The notes under the pieces were generated by a model. It was given only the letters and a program-made list of their open reading frames with translations, was not told the DNA's origin and ran no database searches. From Gaeumannomyces sp. JS-464 (Eukaryota > Ascomycota > Sordariomycetes > Magnaporthales > Magnaporthaceae), in assembly GCA_002197995.1 (NCBI GenBank), contig NGZR01000003.1, positions 6,448,001-6,512,000 on the forward strand: DNA of 64,000 nucleotides. Direction: 5' to 3'. Below are positions 46,621 to 57,356 of the stretch, in pieces (within the stretch, counting starts at the first letter, position 1; every line of letters starts with the position of its first letter). Both the position numbers and the translations under genes were made by a program.

Positions 46621-48946
46621 AGTGAGGCCGGTGTGTTTGGGAGCCAATGGTCAAAGGGTATCGAAGGCCGCATGCAGCCTGCCGCAGCGATGGGGGTTGA
46701 TGTCCGCGGCGGAAAGACGCCGGCCAACAGGTTATATGCGGAGGGGTCAAAACAGATCGGCGGGCGGGAGTGGACTGGACGGGCGATGCCGGGTCACCGC
46801 AATATTTCTGCAGTCGGTCGTTGGTCCCACCAGCGGAAAAGGCTTGCTGATTGCTGAACCCGTGGGCCACCTCGCACCACAGTTGCTCGCTTGTCGGAGA
46901 CGGGACCGCTCTTCCAGAAAGGCACAGCAACTTGCGGTGGTCCGTGGCTGGATCTGGCTTGAGCCGTCAGCCACACCTTGTTTTGTTTTGTAGCCCGCTC
47001 GGCACCTCTGTGTCAAGATATACTGTATAGATGCCTTTCGAGATGAACACTGCAACGTGTGACAAAATCCCTTCCTGACAAAGTCCCTCGTCCTGCCTTA
47101 CTCGATGAGGAGGCCGATTGATAAAGAGCATGAAGGACACGGGAAGCACACCTAAAAATTACAAAGCGGACAGGTGCGGCCGACCGACCGACCGCCAGGG
47201 GCAGCAGCCAGGCACCCGCCAGGCACCCGCCAATCAAGCGCACGAGCGGCGCAGGCGGGCGCGGCAAGCTCCAGCCCTCCACCGCAATTGGCCGAACCGG
47301 GGTTTTGAGCTGACCATCCGAATTTCGAGTTTTGCTGCTCTCCATGTCCGATCTCGTTGATTTCGGAGGAAGCGCCAGGCGAACAAAACATGCTTGTGGT
47401 GGGGCACGAGTCATCGATGGCATCATTCGGTGCAACAGTTCCCGGGACGGCGCGGTGCGACAGCCTGGTTGTTGATAATGATTGATGTCCATCATAACCC
47501 TTGTCCCCGGCTGCCCATTATTCAACGCGCAAGCCTGGACCTGGGCGACGCGGCTCCATCTCGGCTCAAGAGTCGGGCCCTCCCCGCCGGGCGAGCGATG
47601 CTAAAACTCGCAATGACGTCCGCTCTTGTCCGGGATAGAGTTGTCCGGAGTCAGTGGCCCGGAGTGGGCATTGGTACGGATGCCGCTAGCGTTTCCGGAT
47701 GTGCCTGCGCGTGTCGTCGTGCTCAGTGTCGAAGATATGTGGGCTAACGAGGCCCAGCAAAACGTCACCGCTCAGAGCGGCTCTACGGGGACCTGCAACA
47801 CACGAACCGCCAATGTGAGTCCTGTGTGCTGCTACCTAGGAAGGGAATGCCGCTGTAGCAGTGGATGGTTCCAAATTCCGATGGTGGGGAAGACGAGAGT
47901 TGAGGGTCGACAAAAGAACATTGAGGCGCGACAAAAGTTCACAACTGGGAGACCAAGACACGAGATTGATGCGCTGATGCGAAGTCGATGTGGGGGTCGC
48001 TCGGATCTGACAATCGGACTCCGTCTTCCAGCGTGTGGCTGTGATAACAAAAAGTTCCAAGCAGACATCCATCCATTCTCTTTCTGAAAATGCCCCTTTT
48101 CAATCTGCTGCATTCGGGGTCTCTGGACCGCCTGGTCTCGACCTTGTGCTGCCGGGACGTCCCCAGTCAAGACCCAATTATGGAATGGGTGGGCTCCCGC
48201 GAAGCTGCGGCCAGCAAGCGAAACTTGGCAGCAATCTCCTCAGCCTGCTTAATTTCGCCCTATGCGTGCGTGGTTCCACCTCCTCCAAGTTGCGTGAGGG
48301 CTTGTTTGTTGGTCTTTTTTAGGGGGCAAGTTGGAAGGGAATAGGTGGGGTGAACCAAAGAAAAAAATCGGGCTGATGCTGAGCGACTCGATCGATTGAA
48401 CCGAAAACCGTGTTTTGTTTTTCCATCCTGTCCTTTCCCCAGCTTCCATTTATTTACCCTGTACGAGCTTCCAGTCTCTTTACAGCTCCTGCCTCGTCGT
48501 CCAGTGCCAGCCAGTGTCTGAGTTGGGTCTAGCCGCAGGGTTCAGGTGCCGCCACCCACCCAGGTTTTCTGCCCGCAACCTAGCTACAGATCGCCTATCG
48601 GCGTCGTCTTGGCTCCCGAAACTTTGCGAGGATCGCCCAAGGACGGCTAGAAGAAAAAACAAATCCACAAGAAGCTTCCAATTTTTTCAACAAGCCACGC
48701 CCGCAAGGTTAACTCCGATTCATTCGGTCTTACTGTTACACTCGTTATTTTTTCTTCGAGGGCCCCTCTTTTTTTTTTCCCCCCCTTCTTGGTTTTGTCT
48801 ACCACCTCTCTCTCACCCTTAATTGGGAGCGAGCGCTCGCGATCGACTTGCGCGCCCTTTTTGGATAAGGAGCGACCATCCATCCATCCTCCGCTGGCCA
48901 CACGCCCAACCGACACATATCCACCAGCGCGTGACGTGCCGCGACG
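46621..48946. other. Divergent 2.3-kb intergenic region
   Basis: Between the 5' ends of UGM and the TPT transporter. CT-rich and T-rich tracts near 48690-48790 are typical of fungal core promoters and 5' leaders. No gene supported. Confidence 0.5.
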
Positions 48947-50457
48947 ATGAGCACCGAAGACAAGACGCGTTTCTCGGGGGATGAGGACCGCACCGGCCCC
49001 ATCCTCCCCGTCGCCAACACGCCCCTGCTCCGCAAAAACCCGCGGTGCCGGCCGCCGTCTATGTGATGTAAGGACCCGATGCCTCGTGATGACGGAGCCC
49101 GAAAGCAGTCGCCCTAATCTCTTCAACTGCAGCGCATGGATAAGCATAAGTTCGTCTTTGATTCTGTTCAACAAATGGATTCTCGACACCAAGGGATTCA
49201 GTAAGTTCCTTTTCCGCTGGACCATCCCGGATCTCGCCCGACTCTTGTTCCCGGCCCGGATCGCCGCTCCGATCTGAGCTAGCCGGCCCAGGCCGTGCCC
49301 GCCCCCACCCCCACCCCTTTTCTCCTTCGACTTCAACCAAGGCATCCGCTGACCGGCGTCCCACCCAAAGAATACCCGGTGATATTGACCACATATCACC
49401 TGACCTTCGCCGACCGTCATGACCCAGCTGCTGGCGCGGCACACGTCGTGGCTCGACGGCCGCAAGACGGTCAAGATGACGGGCCACGTCTACCTGCGCG
49501 CCATCGTGCCCATCGGCGTGCTGTTCAGTCTGAGCCTCATCTTCGGCAACCTGACGTACCTGTACCTGAGCGTCGCCTTCATCCAGATGCTCAAGGCCAC
49601 CACCCCCGTCGCCGTGCTGCTGTCCAGCTGGGCGCTGGGCGTCGCCAAGCCGAACCTCAAGGTCTTCCTCAACGTCTCCGTCATCGTCGTCGGCGTCATC
49701 ATCGCGTCCGTCGGCGAGATCAAGTTCGTCATGGTCGGCTTCGTCTTCCAGCTCCTGGGCGTCGTCTTCGAGGCCCTCCGCCTCACCATGGTCCAGCGCC
49801 TGCTCAGCTCCGCCGAGTTCAAGATGGACCCGCTCGTTTCGCTCTACTACTTTGCCCCCGTCTGCGCCGTCATGAACTTTGCCGTCGCCCTGCTCTGGGA
49901 GGTGCCCCGCGTCTCCATGGCCGAGGTCCACAACGTCGGCCTCTTCAACTTCTTCCTCAACGGCTCCTGCGCCTTCCTCCTCAACGTGTCGGTCGTCATG
50001 CTGGTAAGCAACCTACCCCGGTGGATAAGGGTGTTTCCACAGATTTTTTTACTAACCACCTACACACACGACACCCCAACCCGCACAGATCGGCAAGACG
50101 TCATCCCTCGTCCTCACCATCTGCGGCGTCCTCAAGGACGTCCTGCTGGTCGCGGCATCCATGGTAATCTGGCAGACCGAGGTGTCGGCGCTCCAGTTCT
50201 TCGGCTACAGCATCGCGCTAGCCGGCATGGTCAACTACAAGCTCGGCAACGAGGCCATCAAGGGCTACGCCGCCGAGGCCGGCCGCAGCTGGGCCGAGTT
50301 CGGCGCCCAGAAGCCCGTCAAGCGCCAGATGGTCGTCATGGCCTCCGTCTTTGCCCTGCTGGTCGTCGTCCTCTGGGGCATGGGCCCCTACGCCACTGAG
50401 AGCGGCGCCGCCCGCGCCCTCACCAGCGCCGCCAACAGGGTCGTGGGCTCCAGCTGA
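48947..50457 (+). CDS. TPT/EamA-family sugar-phosphate or nucleotide-sugar transporter
   Basis: Multi-pass carrier of the drug/metabolite superfamily, probably in the Golgi or ER membrane, exchanging a sugar-phosphate or nucleotide-sugar. Exons 48947-49067, 49133-49200, 49371-50003 and 50089-50457 are joined by GT-AG introns. After a polar N-terminus comes AWISISSSLILFNKWILDTK (TM1 with the family's NKW motif). Then RAIVPIGVLFSLSLIFGNLT, YLSVAFIQMLKATTPVAVLL (a hallmark), EIKFVMVGFVFQLLGVVFEA, LRLTMVQRLL, FLNGSCAFLLNVSVVMLIGK and TSSLVLTICGVLKDVLLVAA. About ten TM segments. The C-terminus ends GAARALTSAANRVVGSS. Two 1-nt frame changes, at an A5 tract (49033-49037) and near 49406 (FADRH in place of FATVM), look like errors. 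Substrate not decidable from sequence. Confidence 0.88.
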
Positions 50458-51393
50458 ACGACACGGGCCTTTCGTGCCAAGGGTTTGAGGCCCGGCTGAT
50501 GTAGGCCCGTATGATGGATGGCACGCGCCATTGCCGCCGTCTGTCTTTCTTCTATATATATTACCTATCTACCCAAATTTTATTATTTTTTTTTTTATGA
50601 TGCGAGGATGCGGAGGGCGATGCTGTTTTACTAAACGACGAAAACGGCCGGCCCGTCTTGGCTTGGAAGTTGGGCTCAGGAGAGTTCACCCTATAGATAG
50701 AAAAGGCATGGATTAATTTCTTTCTCTGTTGGCACATGTTTTCGATCAATCCATGGAGGCTAGGTAGCGAGCTGCCAAAAAGTTTGCAGGTTGTGGGATA
50801 CCGACATTAGGTTCTACCCATTATAGACGGCGTTGGGAGGGCAGGCTCGGCGGCATTGAACAGACAAAATACTAAGTTTTCAAAACAGGGGTTATTTCTT
50901 GTACATGCTGTATTGTATCGAGACGCATGTCTACCATAAGCACCAAGATAGCCCTTCGGGTAGCACACATGGCCCCCTGCGGAGGCGCAGGCTCACTGGC
51001 GACGACATGATCATCACACCTGCGAGATACAACGCTAGCTCGTGTCATCCCCGCCTGGCTATGCCCGTGCGGTTCGAAACCAAGACATCGATCCAACTCG
51101 TGGCGCCGCTCACGTGCATCTTGCTCTTGTTTGTGTCATCAGAAGCAACGTCTTTGCTGCTTGCATTCAGGGTATGTCATCCACGATCCGATATCGTAGA
51201 TACACGCTGTCACCGTTCGTTCGGTGCTCCATCGCCTTGTCTGCACCCGAAAAAAAGGCCGAATAATCGAACGCCACATTGACCAGAAAGAACCGCGGTG
51301 GATTTAGCTCATGAGCCTCAAGTTTTTAATGCCGAGAATGCTGTATACAGCCCCAAACCATTCGCCCCGCCCAACCGATTGAAGAAAAATGAT
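50458..51393. other. Intergenic between convergent genes
   Basis: 3' flanks of the transporter and RPL27. T-rich tract near 50582-50597. No gene. Confidence 0.5.
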
Positions 51394-52281
51394 TTAGAAC
51401 CCTGGAGGTACGGCGAGTTAGCGTTACTGTATCCATGAGGTAGCACGAGAGTGACTCCAAAGCGTGGCATGCGGGAGAGTGAATTGTGCTTTCGCTCTGC
51501 TCGGTGGGGAGAGACCAGGGAAATACAGGTGGCACGTACTGAGAGGAGTGAAGAACCAGCGGTTCTTTCCGCTCGTGTAACGCTCCTCGAGCACCTTCTT
51601 CACGTTCTTCTTCGCGTCCTCCCGTTGGCTGACCTCCTTGAAGGTGTCGTTGGTGACGGCGCCCTTGAGGCCCTCGAGCTCGAGGGTGTAGCGGGTGGGC
51701 ATCAGGTGGTTGTAGTTGACAACCTTGACGAAGGGCTTTATCTTGCTGCGCTTCTCTTGCCGGGTCTTGGACATGCGGCGGGTGATCTTGGACGGGTAGC
51801 GCTCGATGCCGGCAACGATGGCGTGGCCGTAGGGGTGCAGCTTGTTGCCCGAGTCGAACGGCTGGATGATGACAACCTGGAGGGCGAGGGGAAAACACCG
51901 AATGTCAGCTACCGTGCCCTCGTCCTGTCCCTCACGTTCTTCCCAAGTCGCCCCATCGACTGCTCTTCCCAGCACCTCCACTGTCGCGTCGCGGCGGCCG
52001 CTGGCATTCCTTCTCCGATTGCTGATTCCTGTGGCCATAGGGTCGAGATCATGGCGAAGCATTGTGTCTCCAGTGGTGCAGTCGCTCGTCGGGTCCGTTT
52101 CGACGTGGTCGTGGCTTCGAGGAGGGGGTCGTGGCCGTCGACGTCCGGGAAACCAAGTCGAATTTCGAGTGCGCCAAAGGACGGCGGGACAAAGAATATT
52201 GCATGCATTCTTTCTTACCTTCTTGCCGGCATATCTGCCGCGGGTGATGATGGCAACACGGCCGATCTTAAGGAACTTCAT
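51394..52281 (-). CDS. RPL27: 60S ribosomal protein eL27
   Basis: Cytosolic large-subunit protein. Intact, with three exons: 52281-52219 ([20 protein letters not shown], the KOW motif region), 51876-51540 ([20 protein letters not shown], then [20 protein letters not shown] and [11 protein letters not shown]) and an 8-nt last exon, 51401-51394, that adds the final Arg-Phe and stop. The introns are 51877-52218 and 51402-51539. The product is exactly 135 residues, the family length. The unusually tiny terminal exon is supported because it restores the conserved C-terminal RF. The long first intron right after codon 21 is typical of fungal ribosomal protein genes. It shares its promoter with NCE101. 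Confidence 0.96.
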
Positions 52282-52616
52282 CGTGGGCTCTCGTTATGGC
52301 GGATGAGAGGGTGGTTGCTGGTTGTTTGCTGGGCAGAGGTGGCTGTCGTCCTCTTTTCTCTTTTGCTGGTCCAAGGTCAGTCGAAATTTCCAAATTGTGC
52401 GTCGGGGCTAGCGAGGGGCGGCGGTAGGTGTGGCTCGTGCGTGATAGTGGTGCTGCTCCACTTGGTGGTACACGTGATGATATCGGAGTCGCCAATTCGC
52501 AGTCCACCCGAGCTCGAGCCACCTGAGCTGTGGCGTTCGTCCGCCGCAAGCAAATCCTGCTCTCGTCCTCAAGCACCAGTGCCCCTCCCATAATAGCCCT
52601 GCTGGCCATTCGCGCG
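52282..52616. promoter_or_regulatory. Bidirectional promoter RPL27 / NCE101
   Basis: Only 335 bp separate the two divergent start codons. A palindromic CACGTG (52471-52476) lies near the middle and could bind a bHLH factor such as a Cbf1-type regulator. No TATA box is obvious, usual for ribosomal protein promoters. Confidence 0.6.
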
Positions 52617-52876
52617 ATGCCTCCTCCGACCTATATCATCTCGAGGGTGGCAGACCCCATTTTTGCCGTCTTTATCGGGGTCTCCGCCGCAGCTACTCGC
52701 ATCAGCCGTGAGGAGAAGGAGAAGGGGAAGACTACTGCAGACACGATGGAGGCTTTACGAAGGTAGGCTCTTTGTCGATTGGGGATCCGCAACAACGATA
52801 ACGAGCCTGCCTTGTTCTAACGCTTCAACCCCTGTAAAACAGGCGTGTTGGAAATCTATTCGGAGGCGCCAAGTGA
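52617..52876 (+). CDS. NCE101: Non-classical export protein NCE101
   Basis: Tiny single-pass membrane protein, 59 residues, linked in yeast to export of leaderless proteins. Exon 1 (52617-52762) encodes MPPPTYIISRVADPIFAVFI and GVSAAATRISREEKEKGKTT. An 80-nt intron (52763-52842) follows, then a short exon ending RVGNLFGGAK. The DP-IFA-FIG-SAA-RI-REEKE pattern is the family signature and the length is right. The start at 52617 is chosen because the family begins directly with MPxPxYxxxRxxDP. It is convergent with the TTC36-like gene. Confidence 0.9.
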
Positions 52877-53067
52877 GAAGAGTTTCTGCGCTATTTGAGC
52901 CTCGCGACCCTGCGATCTGCCGTCCCGCGACAAAGCACATGCACCCATTACTCCCCTCGATCCAACTTCTCCACACACGCAGACCGACACCGTCACCCAC
53001 CCAAACCTGGTACGAAGCTTCGAACGACGAATCCTCGCAACCTGCCACAAGTCCGTCGACGCGCACG

Positions 53068-53859
53068 TTACTGCGCATACTCCTCGCCATACTCCTTCCT
53101 CATCATCTCCTGCACCATCTGCCCGCAGAGCTTGGCGGTGGGGTTGGTGCTCACTGCGAGCCCCTTGGCGATCTCGTTCCCATACCGGCCCCCGACGGCA
53201 AAGTCGTGCGAGGCTGCCCCCTCGAACTCGAGTGTTTTCCAACCGGACTCCTTCCGTCCGTGGTTTGTTTGTGTGTGGCCTTGGGCCAGGAGCTTGGATG
53301 TAGCGTGGTATATGGCTGCCCGCTGCGTGTGGGCAAGCGACAGCGTTCTTGCGGCCGTCGCCGAGATTGGGGTCCAGGGGCTTCGTTGGGAGAGCAGCAG
53401 GATGGCTTTGTCAAGGTCCTCCAGGGCTACCTTGGACTCGCGAACCCGCTCGTCGTCAACGGCCTCCTGGACGAGGGGCTGAGGTGACGCCTTAGGTGGC
53501 TGTGAGACCAGCATAGAGTCGCCGTACAAGCGCCTCAGGGCCTGCGCCCTATTGTTCCTGGCGCTGGCATAGTCTGGATACTCCTCAATGAGCTGCCCCA
53601 GGCGGGCTGTGGACTGCTTGTAAGCCTTAATAGCCGCTGGGTCGGAGCTGCTCTTTTCGAGCTGGGTCTCCGCCTGCTGCATGCTGAGGACTATCTCTCG
53701 TTCCCTCGCCGCCAATGCTTTGTACACCGCTTCGTCTTTGACGTGAGGATCGGCCGGTAGAGACTCTTCTATCCTCACGATGGCGGAGGGATCGAACTCT
53801 GGATCCTTGATCTTCTCCAAGACGTTCATGTCGCGCATGCTCAGTGTTGCAGACGCCAT
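53068..53859 (-). CDS. TTC36-like tetratricopeptide protein
   Basis: Intact single-exon gene, 263 residues. It starts MASATLSMRDMNVLEKIKDP. Coiled helices contain EAVYKALAAREREIVLSMQQ. TPR-like units follow: AYKQSTARLGQLIEEYPDYA / SARNNRAQALRRLYGD and VALEDLDKAILLLSQ / ARTLSLAHTQRAAIYHATSK. The C-terminus GGRYGNEIAKGL...NPTAKLCGQMVQEMM matches the conserved end of the TTC36 family, where a further TPR is capped by an NPYAALCNQML-type helix. In animals TTC36 is a small adaptor-like protein. The fungal role is unknown. The longest TPR linker is extended by the QPPKASPQPLVQEAVDD insertion. Confidence 0.85.
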   Translation of the reverse strand: MASATLSMRDMNVLEKIKDPEFDPSAIVRIEESLPADPHVKDEAVYKALAAREREIVLSMQQAETQLEKSSSDPAAIKAYKQSTARLGQLIEEYPDYASARNNRAQALRRLYGDSMLVSQPPKASPQPLVQEAVDDERVRESKVALEDLDKAILLLSQRSPWTPISATAARTLSLAHTQRAAIYHATSKLLAQGHTQTNHGRKESGWKTLEFEGAASHDFAVGGRYGNEIAKGLAVSTNPTAKLCGQMVQEMMRKEYGEEYAQ

Positions 53860-54535
53860 TTTGACGGATCGTTCCGCTAGTTCCTTGTCGAGAGTGCGTT
53901 TCGAAGCGTCGGCTTGTAGAAATGGGGGTGATGGTGATTGTGCCCAGATACGGTGTGGAAATGGTGCTTGGCGCTGACGTTGGAATCAGTAAGTGTTGAG
54001 GACGGTATGTCAGACAATGTCTAGATAAGAAGAAGCCTGAAAGAGAAAGGAACTTGGCCAGGGCCATCACCTAGATATTCCTCCAGCGGCCGGGCCGGCA
54101 TTCGTCGGTCTGCATGCGTCTGTCAAGGGAGCCCATTCCATCGCATAAAACCAGCGGCGTTACGACATGGTGGGGCTGATCTCGGCACAAGCAAATGGGT
54201 AACGCCGGCTCAAGATGAGAAACGGAATTGGGCCGAGATCGCTCAACCGTTCGCTGACATAATCTTCTCTGCCAGTCCATTTGAGAAAAACGCAGGCAAA
54301 ACAAGACGGATTAAAATTAGCGACATTCCAAAAACAGTGACAACCTGGAATATCAGATGCATCATGACACAGGTGGTTTTCAAGGGCTAGACAAGAAGGA
54401 ATGCTCAGCCAGGGCTGGTTTCTCACGCAAAATCTTGAACGCCGAAAGAAGGATTGATGTTTGTAGATGTGATTTAATTGAGGAAAAAAAAAAAAAAAAA
54501 AAAGAGCCTCCTCGTGGGCAGTATCACCCGCAGCA
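53860..54535. other. Intergenic
   Basis: 5' side of the TTC36-like gene and 3' side of the ZZ gene. A20 run at 54484-54503. No gene. Confidence 0.45.
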
Positions 54536-56582
54536 TCAGTCTAGGGAGTGGAAGCTCAAAAGATGGAGGCGGTTATCACAGCCTGCTTCTTCTCTATAAC
54601 ATGATCGGCAAATGTCAAAATTGTCGTACTTGCCATTAACGTAGCAAATACAACCGTCTAAAAAGCCCCATGTCATAATTTAGTGTAAGTACGGCAGCCA
54701 ATTCGACAACCAGGATGCGGATGAACTCACGCCAGAAACAAACGTCGTCGACGAAGAGATTCCCACAGAAGCTGCAGTGATTTCGTCCCTTCATATCACG
54801 CGGCAGCCATCCTTGACTACGCCTCTGGCATGCCACTGGCCAATCTTTGGAAAGGCAGAAGTGGTCCATGGCGTCTGCTAGGTAGAGCTGCAGTGTGAGG
54901 GATTCCGGCTTCTTGCAGCGAGACCCGCTGGCATAACATGAGTGGCAAAGATCGAGGTCATCGTCGCCGCAGTTGCAGCAGTCTGGCTCTCCGTCGAGTG
55001 TCAAGATTACGAACAGGATGCCGAATTTCGATGTGTCAATAGCAGAGACGAAGCAGGGCGGTCGACTCACGATAAAAATAACCTTGGACTATGTGACCCT
55101 CGCATGCATCCAGGCCATCGCCCCCACCCGACCCGACGCCAGCAGCAGCAGCTCCTCTGCTCCTTTGATCGTCGGTGACAGTCGCCTACCACTCGTGGGT
55201 TCCTGGAGCAGTCCACAGCAGCTGGAGCAACCACCAGCGTGTGGTCGGTGCCTTTGCACTTCGCTCCACCGGTGAAGCAACGCTCGCACAGACCAAAGCC
55301 AGGTGGTGGGCAATCTGGGCAATCTGTGATGGGCGGGAATGTCAGGGAGTAGCAGTAAAAAAAGCCTCGCCCACGTCCGGCGACTTAAGGTAGTTCAACC
55401 CCTGAAAAACCTGGACGCCGCAGGCATTGCAACTAAACATGCAATAGCCTCCGTCTAACAACTTCCGTGACATCACCGGAGTCGCCTCGGTGACTGTCCA
55501 GCTGTCATAGGCCGAGTATGCCGACTCGTCGAGGAACATCTAGGCCGTCTTGGTCGCCCGGGGGTTTGTCATGGCATGCGTCGCTTCCAAGCAGCGCCGT
55601 CCGTTACTGTAGCAGTTGATGCAGACGTGGTAGCCGCTGCACTCGCAGCAGTCTAAGAGTACGACTTTTATCAGCCCTTCTCTGGTACGTAATTCAGTTC
55701 AAGGGGGGATTGGAACTACCTACGCCATAGTCGCCTTTCTCGATTTTGTCTGCGCAGTGGTCGCACCTCATTGACACTCCCATTAAACCGATGTACTTTC
55801 CTGCATTGATTGCCTTCAGGCAGCCAAGGAGAATATCAGAGGTCCGCCAAGGCATCCTACTTGCTGCCGTGGCGGTCGTCCAGGCCTCAACAAGGGCTTT
55901 GAGGTCCATCATCCCGTTGGACTTGATGGCCTCTGACAGTGTGTGATACGCCTCATAGAGATCGGGGGCTGCAATGTGGCCGATGTCCTGACCGAAATGG
56001 AGAGTCCGGTTGAGCTCATCGCTCAACATGTCATCAACTCCCCAGAACGCAAAGCCAGGGTTCCCGACCCTCGCCTGCAACCTGGGGGTGTTGGCCAGGG
56101 CGTTACTCCGGTGACGATCGTGCTGCATGCCGCCAACGAGGTGCTTTGTGCACTAGAGACGGTCCCGGCCTCGACCGGACCTAAGGTAACGGGGATATTC
56201 GAGCCGCGGGTTCGGTTTTCGCGCAAGGACACCCTCGCTTCGCGAGTTCGGCCTCGAGCAGCTTCAGCTCTCAACGGATGAGATAAACCTGGCGTCTGCC
56301 GTGGGCTGAAAGCACCGGAAGTTGTTCATTGGTATATCCAGAAATGCGATTTGCGTACTCATCCTCGTCGAAGACGAAGAAGTCGTGCCAGACCGTTTTC
56401 ACACGAAGCATGCGTTGCAAACTCGCGCACGGGTGGCGTAAGCAACGGTTGAAGGAGGTATCCTGCGCCCTTGAAGTAACATGAAGGAATGCCGGCTGAC
56501 ACTTACAGTGGATCTTCGCTGCTGGTCCGTCAATATCACGTGATATCTCGCTGGCTTTTCGTCGGAGGCACGTGCCTGTCAT
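54536..56582 (-). pseudogene. Protein with four tandem ZZ zinc fingers (possibly broken)
   Basis: ZZ fingers bind two zinc ions and usually mediate protein contacts. Four units can be read in order. Unit 1: CDHCADKIEKGDY then DCCECSGYHVCINCYSNGRR. Unit 2: CNACGVQVFQGLNY then DCPDCPPPGFGLCERCFTGG. Unit 3: CLDACEGHIVQGYFY then DCCNCGDDDLDLCHSCYASG. Unit 4: CSFCGNLFVDDVCF then GCICYVNGKYDNFDICRSCY. In each unit an intron-like gap falls between the first half and the second half. The upstream part encodes a helical region (KTVWHDFFVFDEDEYANRI, SDELNRTLHFGQDIGHIAAP, MPWRTSDILLGCLKAINAGK). An in-frame TAG near 55540 and frame changes near 56140-56280 are not explained. It may be a pseudogene or may contain more introns. 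The true start is not fixed. Confidence 0.65.
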
Positions 56583-56784
56583 CTTTAGAGTTCACCATTC
56601 TATCGCTCGATTTGTTTGTAAGCCACACGGCACCCACAATCGGCACATCCATCTGTCAAGCACGTTTTCAGTGGCCTCCAGCACAAGGGACAACCCGTGT
56701 CAGACCGTGTCCCAGGTCATGTGCCGCTTAACCGTATGAGGCTGTTCTCGCGGGGTCCGACGCACAGGATTACCTGCAGATGCG

Positions 56785-57000
56785 CTAGGTCCTTGTCCCA
56801 GGTCGTGGGAATTCACCGAACCTGCAATGGGAAGGCTTCACGCACGCTCTGATATCGTCCTCGCCCATCTCCCGGGCGCCGGGCACTGAAGGATGTCTTC
56901 TCCTCTTCTCCGCATTAGCCAGCCAAGCGGCAGTAAAGAGCCGATGCAACGTCTCGTCCAAGCGCGGCCGCCCCTCTGAGTCGGAGAAATGATCCGGCAA
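56785..57000 (-). CDS. Short hypothetical reading frame
   Basis: Begins MPDHFSDSEGRPRLDETLHR and encodes up to 71 residues, with GT and AG sites near its end (a possible donor at about 56824). It could be the first exon of the ZZ gene downstream on the same strand, or a chance frame. No family recognised. Confidence 0.25.
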   Translation of the reverse strand: MPDHFSDSEGRPRLDETLHRLFTAAWLANAEKRRRHPSVPGAREMGEDDIRACVKPSHCRFGEFPRPGTRT

Positions 57001-57356
57001 GCGCCCCTGTCGAGGCTCACTCCCCTGTTTGCGCCGCTGTGGATTGGAACCGCGCTGGTATCATTGCCGTTGACCACCCTATTGTTACCGTGGGGGAGGC
57101 CGCTATTTTTCCTCTGCGACCCCTCTTGGCCTTGGCTGTGGAGCACCTGGATGAGCCGGGGTGCTGAAGTATCATCGTTTGAGCCGTTGGCTGCCCCTCA
57201 GCTGTAGGGACTGCGCGCCTTTCAGCGGGAACTATTTAAACCAAAATACCAACCCAAGATCAGACAATTACCATCAGGCGTTTGGAATCGAGCACAAAGT
57301 GACAGCCATCCCGGCAATAACAACTCCTCTCGAAACGTCCGACAACAGCTTCCAAC

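Noticed and set aside
49059..49931. 290-codon minus frame rich in Asp, Glu and His
   Set aside because: Antisense of the TPT transporter. The acidic repeats arise from codon bias of the sense strand.
51067..51080. GGTTCGAAACC resembling a tRNA T-arm
   Set aside because: No cloverleaf can be built around it in either direction.
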